Source of the DNA: Chitinophagaceae bacterium
Lineage (GTDB): Bacteria; Bacteroidota; Bacteroidia; Chitinophagales; Chitinophagaceae
Assembly (NCBI GenBank): GCA_018335935.1
Contig: JAGXRG010000026.1
Span: 1-64,000, forward strand
Length of the DNA stretch: 64,000 nt
Direction: 5' to 3'
Position numbers and translations under genes: made by a program. Each line of letters starts with the position of its first letter. The first letter of the stretch is position 1. A model generated the notes under the pieces. The model saw only the letters and a program-made list of their open reading frames with translations, had not been told where the DNA came from and ran no database searches. Shown piece after piece: positions 51,155-60,125 of this stretch.

Positions 51155-53230
51155 TTAGTTAAGTCTAATATCATCGAAATAGAAAGTAAAGTTTGGACTA
51201 CCATCTCCCATGGTTCCTAAATCGAATATGATGACTACTTTTTGATAAGTATTGGCAGTATTTCTTCCACTCATATCAAAAGTTAAATCTTCCCAACCAT
51301 TGGCAACAGTGGTTAATACTTCTTTTTCATAATTTAATGCACCATTAGTATTGTTTTCAATTTTTAATAAAACTTTAGCTCCTACTCTTGGAGAATACAC
51401 TTTCATTCTCATAATGTTAGATGTAAAATTTATTGGTGCATCTAAACCAATCCAACTTCCTCCCCAAACCTGACCAGCATTTTTAACCATACGAGCAACT
51501 TTAGTACTGGTATTAATTCCTGTCATATGAGGGTTATTTATGATAGTGGTATTTCCTCCATCGAAATTGGTGAAAGTATAATTTAAAGTAGTTGATTGAA
51601 AATCTAATGGAAGTGCTAATCCTGTTTGATTAGATGCTAATAAAATCACATCATCCCAATAAAAAACTTTTCCATTTCCAACTGTTCCAAAATCAAAGAA
51701 AATAGAAGCCATATCAAAGGTATACGAGTAATTTATTGCTGCTGTCCCTGGAGCTTGATTTTGAAAATCGAAAACTATGGTTTCCCATGCATTGGCAACT
51801 GTGGTATTTTTTTGTGTTTCTACTGATTGAGTAGGATTTGCTTTGTTTTCAACTTTCAATCTTACAGGAATGCCGGCAGCAGGTGAATATACTCTAACGC
51901 TCATTTGAGATTTTGTTGGAGTTAATCCTAAAGGTGTTGCAAAGCCTGAACCCATAGTTGTACCAGCCCAAGTTTCTGCACCATTTGGCTTTGTTGTTCT
52001 TTTTACTTTGTTTGTACTAAGTGTTGGGTCAACTGCATCTACACTAACTGCACCACCAAAATCTATTACACTATAATTGGTTCCTGGATTATCAAAAGTG
52101 ATAGGAAGTGTCATTAATGAAGTAGGCAATTGATTAGTTAAACGAATATCATCAAAAAAGAAAGTAAAGTTTGGACTACCATCTCCCATTGTTCCTAAAT
52201 CAAAAATCAAGACTAATTTCTGATAATTATTAGCAGTATTGATTGCATTATAATCAAATACTAAATCTTCCCAAGCATTTGCAACAGTAGTGCTTACTTC
52301 TTTTTCAAAACTTATTCCTCCGTTTGTAGGATGTTCTACTTTCAATAAAACTTTTGCTCCAACTCTTGGAGAATAAACTTTCATTCTAAAAACTTTATTA
52401 ACAGAAAAGTCAATTGGATTACCTAAACTAATCACACTTCCTCCCCAAACTTGTCCAGCACTTTTTACCATACGTGCAACTTTAGAGCTTGTGTTAATTC
52501 CATTAATTTGAGGATTGTTTATTACTGTGGTATTTCCTCCATCAAAATTGATGATGGCTCCTGCATAGTTTATTGTTGGTGATTGAAAATCTAGTGGTAA
52601 AACAACAGGATCTGAAATAGTAATATTTACTGAATCACTTTTTGTTGCTGCACCTCCACTATAAGCAGTAACTTTTACTTTATAGGTTCCTGTAGCTGCA
52701 TAAATTTTGCTGATGGTTTGTCCTTCTAAAAATATTGCTCCTGTTTCACTAGGCACATCACCCCAAAAAACTCTAAAGTTTGTTTCATATAATGCCGTAG
52801 CAGATACATTTACTTTATAATTGTCAACTGCATCTTTTACCACACTAATTACTAAATTTTCAGGAGCTCTAAAAGAAACAGTTAAAGGTTTTATAACTTC
52901 ACTAGTTTTACCAGTTACATTATAGCCTACAACCTTTACATTATAAGTGCCTTCTGCATAAACATGCTCAATAGTTTTACCTGCTTGAACTTTAACAGGT
53001 GTTGTAGTAGCATCACCAAAATAAACATCATAGCTAACTGCACTAGTTCCATTTGGTATAATTGTAACTTTACCTGTATTATCTTGTGTAATATCAAACA
53101 TTACACCTAAAGCATTAGGCGTAGGGTCTGATGATATAAAGCTTGTATCGTCAAAACTTTCTTTTTTACAACCTAACAGTAATATGCTGAAAAGAAAGGT
53201 ACAGCTTATAAATTTTTGTATTGATTTCAT
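51155..53230 (-). CDS. surface glycan-binding lipoprotein with three repeated modules
   Basis: A 691-residue lipoprotein (lipobox LLLGC, Cys21). Two PKD-like domains (about 40-120 and 125-207) are followed by three copies of a ~155-residue beta-sandwich module (211-365, 375-532, 540-691). Each module has a VYSPxxGxxVxLKxE core, TTVANxWE and a closing DD(I/V). Modules 1 and 3 are near-identical in long stretches; module 2 is diverged. The modules resemble carbohydrate-binding modules. Its position after SusD fits a SGBP-B (SusE-like) role in capturing beta-glucan at the cell surface. Confidence 0.82.
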   Translation of the reverse strand: MKSIQKFISCTFLFSILLLGCKKESFDDTSFISSDPTPNALGVMFDITQDNTGKVTIIPNGTSAVSYDVYFGDATTTPVKVQAGKTIEHVYAEGTYNVKVVGYNVTGKTSEVIKPLTVSFRAPENLVISVVKDAVDNYKVNVSATALYETNFRVFWGDVPSETGAIFLEGQTISKIYAATGTYKVKVTAYSGGAATKSDSVNITISDPVVLPLDFQSPTINYAGAIINFDGGNTTVINNPQINGINTSSKVARMVKSAGQVWGGSVISLGNPIDFSVNKVFRMKVYSPRVGAKVLLKVEHPTNGGISFEKEVSTTVANAWEDLVFDYNAINTANNYQKLVLIFDLGTMGDGSPNFTFFFDDIRLTNQLPTSLMTLPITFDNPGTNYSVIDFGGAVSVDAVDPTLSTNKVKRTTKPNGAETWAGTTMGSGFATPLGLTPTKSQMSVRVYSPAAGIPVRLKVENKANPTQSVETQKNTTVANAWETIVFDFQNQAPGTAAINYSYTFDMASIFFDFGTVGNGKVFYWDDVILLASNQTGLALPLDFQSTTLNYTFTNFDGGNTTIINNPHMTGINTSTKVARMVKNAGQVWGGSWIGLDAPINFTSNIMRMKVYSPRVGAKVLLKIENNTNGALNYEKEVLTTVANGWEDLTFDMSGRNTANTYQKVVIIFDLGTMGDGSPNFTFYFDDIRLN

Positions 53231-53247
53231 AATAATTTTATTAAATA

Positions 53248-54759
53248 TTAATAACCTGGATTTTGGGTGATTCCTGAAATATTAATTTCAACTTGTGGTA
53301 TAGGGAATACTTCGTGTTTACCGGTTTGAAATCCTGTGATTTTAGTTGCTGCCTGACCAGTACGAACTAAATCGAAAAATCGGTCACCCTCCATAGCTAA
53401 CTCTAATCTTCTTTCATCCCAGATGGCTTGTTTTAATGCAGCACCTGTTGATGTAATGTTATGAAGATTATCTCCAAATGCTCTTTGGCGAACTTGATTT
53501 AAATACCCTTGAGCTTTAACATCATTAGCTGCAGTTGCTCTATTAAAGGCTTCAGCAGCCATTAACAATACTTCGGCATATCGGATTGTTCTGAAATTAT
53601 TTAAATAATTTAATTCAATTTGTCCAGATGTTTCACCTTTTCTAGGTAAATACTTTTGATTGTATAGACCTGTATTTTTATAAGGGGCAACTTGGTAAGT
53701 AATGTTAAATGAAGGGTTAGCAGTTTTATATGCTTCAATATCTAAAACGGTTACATCTTTTCTTTTATCTCCAGCAGCATAAGCAGCTGCTAAATTTTGT
53801 GAAGGCAAATTAGTGCTCCATCCTGCAGCATATGGCATAGCAGCAGAACCATTTAATCCACGAATACCACATTGCTGAATAGAGTAATTTCCTTGACCTC
53901 TATTTACAGCACCCCAATTATAATAAGGTGAAGTATTTGAATATTGAATTTCAAAAACTGATTCTGGTCCGTTTTCTCCACTAGCTAAGAACATAGATCC
54001 AAAATTTGAAACTAAGCTAAAAGCATTAGAAGTGATGATGCTTTCCAAAACAGGTGCAGCAGCATCAAATTTATTTTGATATATAAGAGCTTTTCCTAAT
54101 AATGCTTGAGCAGCATATTTTGTAATTCTTCCTTTTTGAACTTGTACAGCTGGAAGTACTGCTATTGCTGCATTTAAGTCTTTTTCAATTTGTGCATAAA
54201 CATCGGCTTTCTTAGCACGAGTTAATGATTTAGATTCTGATAATCCTAAACGTTTATCAACAAACAATGGCACATCTCCAAAGAATTTTACTAAATGAAA
54301 ATAATAGTATGCTCTTAAGAAATGAATTTCTCCATACAAAGCTTCTTTACCAGCAAATTGAACTGTAACTCCTGCTCTATTTTTGTCCTTATATTGAGTC
54401 ATGTAATTAGCTCTGTTAATACCTTCATAAGCCGATTGCCATAATTCTGTAAGAGTAGAATTTACTGGAGTGTGGGTATAATCATCAATTTGTTGTAATG
54501 ATAAAACATCAGAAGCATTTTCTCCACCTGAAACAGAATTATCTGATGCAATATCAGCAACAGGAACAGCCTGATTTAACCATTGTAATGGCGTATAAAC
54601 ACTTACTGCCATAGTTCTATAATCACTTTCAGATCGTAAATAATCTAAATCTGTGATGAGGAAGTCTTCATGTGGATTGTAATCTACCCATTTATTACAT
54701 GAGGTAAACATTAACCCAGTGAAGAGTATAGCCCCTAGAGTTATTTTTATATTATTCAT
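53248..54759 (-). CDS. SusD/RagB family nutrient-binding lipoprotein
   Basis: A 503-residue lipoprotein (lipobox MFTSC, Cys21) of the SusD family, which lids the SusC channel and binds oligosaccharides. The TPR-like helical core (ALYGEIHFLRAYYYFHLVKFFGDVPLF; AALLGKALIYQNKFDAA split across 165-230) and the C-terminal signature DERRLELAMEGDRFFDLVR are clear. It lies 19 bases downstream of susC, the conserved order. Confidence 0.96.
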   Translation of the reverse strand: MNNIKITLGAILFTGLMFTSCNKWVDYNPHEDFLITDLDYLRSESDYRTMAVSVYTPLQWLNQAVPVADIASDNSVSGGENASDVLSLQQIDDYTHTPVNSTLTELWQSAYEGINRANYMTQYKDKNRAGVTVQFAGKEALYGEIHFLRAYYYFHLVKFFGDVPLFVDKRLGLSESKSLTRAKKADVYAQIEKDLNAAIAVLPAVQVQKGRITKYAAQALLGKALIYQNKFDAAAPVLESIITSNAFSLVSNFGSMFLASGENGPESVFEIQYSNTSPYYNWGAVNRGQGNYSIQQCGIRGLNGSAAMPYAAGWSTNLPSQNLAAAYAAGDKRKDVTVLDIEAYKTANPSFNITYQVAPYKNTGLYNQKYLPRKGETSGQIELNYLNNFRTIRYAEVLLMAAEAFNRATAANDVKAQGYLNQVRQRAFGDNLHNITSTGAALKQAIWDERRLELAMEGDRFFDLVRTGQAATKITGFQTGKHEVFPIPQVEINISGITQNPGY

Positions 54760-54778
54760 ATATCTTGAATTTTTATTT

Positions 54779-57700
54779 TTATAATAATTTAATGTCTAGT
54801 CCGAATGCAAAAGTTCTAGCTTGAGGATAAGCTCCTCTATCGATACCAGAGTCTAAAACACCCCCAGAAATTTCAGGATCAAATCCTGAGTATTTAGTAA
54901 ACATAAATGCATTCTTAACTTGGAAATAAACTCTTAAACTACTGAATAAACTTTTAATAGTTGATTTAGGGAATGTGTAACCTAGTTGAATATTTTTAAC
55001 TTTTACAAATGAACCATCTTCAACGTATCTATCAGAAACTCTAATATTGCTATTAGCATCAGTAAATGAATAACGAGGATTTCTTGCACTGTTAGTAGAA
55101 CCTGGTCCTGTCCATCTTCCTAAAACACCTCTATATTTGTTAGTATAGTTTGCATTTCTTTCCCAAGCACTATATACATCATTTCCAATAGATGCATAAG
55201 TAAATGCATTAAAATCGAAATTTTTATATTCTAAAGTTAAATTCCAACCTAAAGTAAAATCTGGGAATGGATTACCAATTTCAGTTTGATCTTCGGCATT
55301 AATTTTACCATCTCCATTAACATCAACAAATTTTATATCTCCTGGTTGAGCCCCAGTTTGAGTGGGTGCTTTTGAAATATCATCAAAGGTTTGAAATAAA
55401 CCATCGGTTTTATACCCATAGAAATATCCAGGTGTTTTACCTTTTTCAAAAACTGTAACACTTTGGCTTTGACCATTAAAATAATAACCTCCAAAAATCT
55501 TAGCTGTACCATCATCGTTAGTTGCAGTAACTAAATTTTTTGCTGTGGTAAAAGTGAATGCATTTGAGATTTTAAAGTTCTTTCCAATATTTTCATTATA
55601 GCTTAATGTAACATCTAACCCAGATGTTTTTGTAGAGCCAATATTAGCAGTTGGAATTGGAACAGTACCAAGATATAAAGAAGCTGAAGGTGTAAATAAT
55701 AAACCATCAACTTTTTTCTCAAAATAATCAACCGATAATGATACTTTATTTTTAAAGAGATTAATATCGAAACCAAAGTTAGCTTGTAATTGACGCTCCC
55801 ATCGTAAAGCATCATTAGCTGCTGAACCTACCGTTGAACCAGGATAAAATACATCGCCAAATGAATAACCATTACTATTTGCTGTAGGACCATAGCTAGG
55901 CCCACCGGTTACTATACCCACAAATTGTGGATTTACATTTTCATTACCTATTGAACCATAACTACCTCTAATTTTTAAATAGTTAATTGTTTTAGATTTA
56001 AAAAAGCTTTCATTACTAACTACCCAACCTAAAGAACCAGATAAAAAGTTTGCATATTTATTATTAGCACCAAAGGCATAAGAACCATCTCTACGTAAAG
56101 TAAAAGATGCTAGATAAGTATTTTCATAATCATAATTTACACGAGAAAAATATGATAAGTTTCTTCTAAAATATTGATAGTAGTAGCCAGATAAAGCATT
56201 AGTATTTGCTGCAGTATTGTTTCCTGTTGCAGCAGTAAAATCTGCAAATTCCCATGAATTAAATGGCACATCTTGTCTTGTAGCTCCAGCAGCATTACCA
56301 GTTACTTTTGCTAAAGACATACCTAAAACAGTTTCGAAATTATGTTTGTTTGCTAATGAGAAATTATAGTTTGCAAAAGTTTCCCATGTATAGTTGAAGT
56401 TGCTGGTTTTTTCGTGAGAGACACTGTTGAATCTACCAGTAACAGTACTTCCATCGGCATTCATTGAATTATCAACATTGTTTGGGCCATAGAATACTAA
56501 AGGTGAAAAGCTTCTTGCATTGCCATCATACTTAGTATAACCAAAACGAGTATTAAGTTTTAAATTTTTAGAAACCTCATATTGAAACTCAAATTTTCCA
56601 TATAATTTAAATCCATTGTTTTTATTATATGTATTATCTAACTTAGTTAATGGATTATATATTTCTGAAAGCAATAAATTACTAAAACCGTATTTACCTA
56701 CAGTATTTGGAACATTGTTAAGTACAGGTACTGTTGGATCGAAGTTTAATGCACTACCTATAACACTATTGAAAGAATTTTCTTGTATTCCCTTTGCATC
56801 AAGAATTACAGCTGTATTATTAAATAAGAACTTTAATTTTTTACTTAGATTGAAAGTTAAATTTGCAGTAAAATTAGAACGGTTAAAGTTTGATTTTTCA
56901 TTGCCACCAACAATACCACCTTGACTTAAAAAGCCAGCAGATAAGAAATAACTCATATTATCACTTCCTCCACGTGCAGAAACATTATGTGTTTGCATGG
57001 CAGCAGTTTTGAAAATTTCATTTTGCCAATTTGTTCCTACACCAAGAGTTGATAAATTAGGGAAAATAACATTTCCACCAGCAACAGTACTTCCTTCATT
57101 AATTATAGCAGCATATTCTGTTGCATTTAATACTCCAACTGTATTGAGTACCTCTTGAACTCCATAATTGCTACTTATATTTACTTCTGTTTTTAAGTTT
57201 CTTCTTCCAGATTTAGTGTTAACCATAATAACCCCATTACCTCCTTTAACACCATAAATTGCAGTTGTTGCAGCATCTTTTAGTACATTAATAGACTCAA
57301 TGTCGATGGCATTAATTGCATTTAAGTCGGTCAATGTTTGTGGAACTCCATCAATAATTACAACTGGATCAGTTCCTGAAAAAGAAGGAATACCTCTTAT
57401 TAACACAGTAGGTTTTGAACCTGGTGTACCACTTTGAATTACATTAACACCAGATGCTCTACCTTGTAAAGCCTCTTCTGTTCTTACTGGTCTTAACTTT
57501 TCAATATCTTCACTCTTTACTGTAGAAATAGCACCAGAAACTTTTGTTACTTTTTGAGTACCATAACCTACATTAATTACTACTTCATCTAATACAGTTG
57601 CAGCATCTGCAAGTTTAATATCTATTTTGCCTTCTGAGTTTACAACAAATTCTTGGGTTTTAAATCCAACATTGCTAAAAACAAGTACAGAACCTTTTTT

Positions 57701-57907
57701 AGGTACTTTAATTGAATAGTTACCATTTTCATCTGAACTTGTGCCAGACTTGGTTCCTTTAACAACAATGGAAACTCCTTTTATAGGCTGACCAGTTGTA
57801 TTGCTTTTTACAGTTCCTGTAACTGATAGATTTTGTGCAAATACAAAACCTGGTAGCAAAATGGCTAGCCACAGAAACGAGAAAGCTTTCGAGATTTTTA
57901 AATTCAT
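54779..57907 (-). CDS. SusC-family TonB-dependent transporter
   Basis: A 1042-residue outer-membrane importer. The signal peptide ends VFAQ. A CarboxypepD_reg-like domain (about 27-105) is followed by the plug with RTEEALQGRASGVNV and the SusC signature DAATTAIYGVKGGNGVI, and then a beta-barrel ending at a C-terminal aromatic/Leu strand. I chose the ATG at 57905-57907; a TTG six bases upstream is also open. It pairs with the SusD gene downstream to import beta-glucan oligosaccharides. Two copies of the putative operator lie 95-156 bases upstream. Confidence 0.96.
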   Translation of the reverse strand: MNLKISKAFSFLWLAILLPGFVFAQNLSVTGTVKSNTTGQPIKGVSIVVKGTKSGTSSDENGNYSIKVPKKGSVLVFSNVGFKTQEFVVNSEGKIDIKLADAATVLDEVVINVGYGTQKVTKVSGAISTVKSEDIEKLRPVRTEEALQGRASGVNVIQSGTPGSKPTVLIRGIPSFSGTDPVVIIDGVPQTLTDLNAINAIDIESINVLKDAATTAIYGVKGGNGVIMVNTKSGRRNLKTEVNISSNYGVQEVLNTVGVLNATEYAAIINEGSTVAGGNVIFPNLSTLGVGTNWQNEIFKTAAMQTHNVSARGGSDNMSYFLSAGFLSQGGIVGGNEKSNFNRSNFTANLTFNLSKKLKFLFNNTAVILDAKGIQENSFNSVIGSALNFDPTVPVLNNVPNTVGKYGFSNLLLSEIYNPLTKLDNTYNKNNGFKLYGKFEFQYEVSKNLKLNTRFGYTKYDGNARSFSPLVFYGPNNVDNSMNADGSTVTGRFNSVSHEKTSNFNYTWETFANYNFSLANKHNFETVLGMSLAKVTGNAAGATRQDVPFNSWEFADFTAATGNNTAANTNALSGYYYQYFRRNLSYFSRVNYDYENTYLASFTLRRDGSYAFGANNKYANFLSGSLGWVVSNESFFKSKTINYLKIRGSYGSIGNENVNPQFVGIVTGGPSYGPTANSNGYSFGDVFYPGSTVGSAANDALRWERQLQANFGFDINLFKNKVSLSVDYFEKKVDGLLFTPSASLYLGTVPIPTANIGSTKTSGLDVTLSYNENIGKNFKISNAFTFTTAKNLVTATNDDGTAKIFGGYYFNGQSQSVTVFEKGKTPGYFYGYKTDGLFQTFDDISKAPTQTGAQPGDIKFVDVNGDGKINAEDQTEIGNPFPDFTLGWNLTLEYKNFDFNAFTYASIGNDVYSAWERNANYTNKYRGVLGRWTGPGSTNSARNPRYSFTDANSNIRVSDRYVEDGSFVKVKNIQLGYTFPKSTIKSLFSSLRVYFQVKNAFMFTKYSGFDPEISGGVLDSGIDRGAYPQARTFAFGLDIKLL

Positions 57908-58001
57908 AAACAATTAATTTAATTATGTTGAAAATTCTTTATGGGGTGAATTTTGATGAAGTAAAGTTGAAAAGTAAAGAAATGTTTTCCTAATTATTTA
58001 A

Positions 58002-58019
58002 CACATCACTATTACATCA
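58002..58019 (-). promoter_or_regulatory. putative PUL operator, susC-proximal copy
   Basis: CACATCACTATTACATCA (plus strand) is one of three near-identical 18-bp sites in the locus. It is a direct repeat of ACATCA with an 11-base period. It lies 95-112 bases before the susC ATG. Binding by the adjacent LuxR-type regulator is inferred. Confidence 0.65.
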
Positions 58020-58045
58020 ATATAATATATGTTAAGTTAATATAC

Positions 58046-58063
58046 TACTTCAACACTACATCA
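58046..58063 (-). promoter_or_regulatory. putative PUL operator, susC-distal degenerate copy
   Basis: TACTTCAACACTACATCA matches the proximal copy at 13 of 18 positions and keeps the second half-site TACATCA intact. It lies 44 bases further upstream of susC, about four helical turns, on the same face and in the same orientation. Confidence 0.45.
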
Positions 58064-58073
58064 TCCCATAAAA

Positions 58074-59924
58074 CTAGTTTATAATAAGTTTATTGGTTTT
58101 AACTACTGAACCATTATTTAATTTTACAATATATAATCCTCTAGAAAAATTACTTACATCTACAATAAGATTACTATTTGATTGTTGCTCTGTAATTGCA
58201 ATTGTTTTTATAACTTTCCCTTGAAGATTAATGAAGTCTATACTTGCATTTTTATTTTGGATTTCATCAATCAAAATCACTACTTTATCTTTTGTAGGAT
58301 TAGGAAAGAAACTTAATCCGACAGTTTCTCTATCTGCAAATCTAACAGAAACAATATTTGAATAACTAGTTTTTCCATCAAGATCCATTTGTTTTAATCT
58401 ATAGAAGTTTGTTCCTTTAAATGGACTTTCATCTGTACTTGTGTATGTAGATTCTGTTGTTGAAAATCCAACACCTGCAACATAATCTATTGTTTCCCAA
58501 TTTTTTCCATCATTACTTTTTTGCACATCAAAACCTTTATTATTATTTTCAAAAGATGTAATCCAATTTAATTTTGCTGTTGAGCCTTCTTTTGAAGCAG
58601 TAAATGAACTCAATGTAATGGGTAAAGGACTATTAGACCAAAAGAATACATTATCTACATAAACAGTACTTCCTGAAGATATTAAAAGCAACTGGGCTAA
58701 ATGAGCCTTTGCAGCTAAACCTGTAAAGTCTGCCATTGGAATATCGTAACTTACCCAAGTACTAAAAGCTGGAGGTGTACAAGTATATTCATGTTCACTA
58801 TCATCTCCACCACCATAAGCACCATTAGCACCAAAATCAACTAACTTCACTTTAAAATTTGTAGCGTTTGGAGTCCAAATGTCGATATGGAAAAATTGAG
58901 CATTTGTTGCATTTACCATATTGGCACCCACAAATTCAATTCCTGCAAAAACTAAATTAGTATAAAGCTTAGTATCATTACCTTGAACTTGAACATCAGC
59001 AACATCTGCTTGATCCCAGGGGGCCGACCAAGTGTCAACTCCACCATTTGTATATGCATTACTATATTTTGAGATCACATTAGCAGCTGGTCTTGAAGGT
59101 GTAGGAGCAGCATTGGTTGGAGTTGTAGGCAATCCAGAAGCCACATTTAAAGTTGTAGAAATAGTGCCTGCTGTATATGTACTATCTGGTGCTTGTGTTG
59201 CTTTTATATATGTATGACCAACACCAACCAAAGTAATAGAATCACCATTAACTGTTGCCACTCCTGTATTAGAGCTTGTATAAGAAAAAGCTCCTAAACT
59301 ATTACTAGTTGGTGGAGTAATTTTAAATTTAGGATTACCCATGTTTTTATTGGGTATAGTAAATCCTGTAATTGTTGGCGTTGCAGGTGATTTCCAGAAA
59401 TAAATGTTATCTATATAAACTGTTGAAGAACCAAATGGAATTCCTACAAATTTAAACTGACCAATATTATGTAAAGCAATATTGGTATAATTAGATAAAT
59501 CAATATCAATACTATTCCATCCATTTAAAGTTGGAGTTATTACAAAATTTTGTTCAACTGATGGTGATGGACTTGTGTTAACAAAGAAAACTTCGAATGA
59601 AGTACAATTATTAGTCCAAATGTCTAAATGCAGTTTAGTCATGTTTGAAGCATTAACCCCACTTGCAAATTGAACACCTTGGTAGTTCAAATTTGTGTAT
59701 TTAATCATTGTATCTGAACCAATGTTAAAGTTCGATACCTGAGTTGATTGACCCCAACCTGGGTTCCAATCTGTGCCAGCAACATTTGTATAGGCCTGAC
59801 TATATAAAGAAATAACGTCAGTTGAATTTCTAGTTGGTGGTGTAGTGGCTGCTGTACTAGGTGCTTGTGCTTGGATTTGAAGACTTCCTAGAACAAAAAA
59901 TAATAATAAGTAACTTTTTTTCAT
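58074..59924 (-). CDS. T9SS-secreted protein with two CBM-like modules
   Basis: A 616-residue protein with a signal peptide (1-20, ending IQAQ). It has two homologous beta-sandwich modules (35-178 and 281-430; each DVIS-x-YS-x-AYTN ... LHLDIWT ... VYIDN-x-FFW), a Big-like domain between them (183-264), an FnIII-like stretch (about 435-528) and a T9SS type A sorting domain (about 536-616, FFPNPTKDKV ... GLYIVKLNN). The modules resemble carbohydrate-binding domains attached to GH16 laminarinases in Flavobacteriia. No catalytic domain is seen. It is probably a secreted or surface glucan-binding protein. Confidence 0.85.
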   Translation of the reverse strand: MKKSYLLLFFVLGSLQIQAQAPSTAATTPPTRNSTDVISLYSQAYTNVAGTDWNPGWGQSTQVSNFNIGSDTMIKYTNLNYQGVQFASGVNASNMTKLHLDIWTNNCTSFEVFFVNTSPSPSVEQNFVITPTLNGWNSIDIDLSNYTNIALHNIGQFKFVGIPFGSSTVYIDNIYFWKSPATPTITGFTIPNKNMGNPKFKITPPTSNSLGAFSYTSSNTGVATVNGDSITLVGVGHTYIKATQAPDSTYTAGTISTTLNVASGLPTTPTNAAPTPSRPAANVISKYSNAYTNGGVDTWSAPWDQADVADVQVQGNDTKLYTNLVFAGIEFVGANMVNATNAQFFHIDIWTPNATNFKVKLVDFGANGAYGGGDDSEHEYTCTPPAFSTWVSYDIPMADFTGLAAKAHLAQLLLISSGSTVYVDNVFFWSNSPLPITLSSFTASKEGSTAKLNWITSFENNNKGFDVQKSNDGKNWETIDYVAGVGFSTTESTYTSTDESPFKGTNFYRLKQMDLDGKTSYSNIVSVRFADRETVGLSFFPNPTKDKVVILIDEIQNKNASIDFINLQGKVIKTIAITEQQSNSNLIVDVSNFSRGLYIVKLNNGSVVKTNKLIIN

Positions 59925-59977
59925 GGGTGTTTATTTGGTTGAAAATGATTTTGAGAAAATGATGTTTTATTCGATTG

Positions 59978-60011
59978 CTAAATTATTTTCTAATACTACA
60001 AACACCAAAAA
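59978..60011 (-). promoter_or_regulatory. candidate promoter for the T9SS protein gene
   Basis: On the minus strand TTTTTGG (60005-60011), 19 bases, then TAATTTAG (59978-59985) resembles TTTG-N19-TAnnTTTG with a one-base deviation in the -7 element. The proximal operator copy ends 6 bases upstream of the -33 element, the position expected for an activator touching the polymerase. Confidence 0.45.
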
Positions 60012-60017
60012 TGTAAG

Positions 60018-60035
60018 CACATCACTACTACATCA
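60018..60035 (-). promoter_or_regulatory. putative PUL operator, T9SS-gene proximal copy
   Basis: CACATCACTACTACATCA (plus strand) matches the susC-proximal site at 17 of 18 positions. It lies 94-111 bases before the ATG of the T9SS protein gene, in the same orientation relative to the gene as at susC. Confidence 0.68.
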
Positions 60036-60070
60036 ATATCATAATTTTTAGAATTTTCAACTATATTTAC

Positions 60071-60088
60071 CACATCATTACTACATCA
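60071..60088 (-). promoter_or_regulatory. putative PUL operator, T9SS-gene distal copy
   Basis: CACATCATTACTACATCA matches the proximal copy at 17 of 18 positions and starts 53 bases further upstream, about five helical turns. It is also 38-55 bases before the ATG of the divergent regulator, so it could serve in autoregulation. Confidence 0.65.
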
Positions 60089-60125
60089 TTGTAGAAAAGA
60101 TTCATACATCTTAATATAATTTTTC

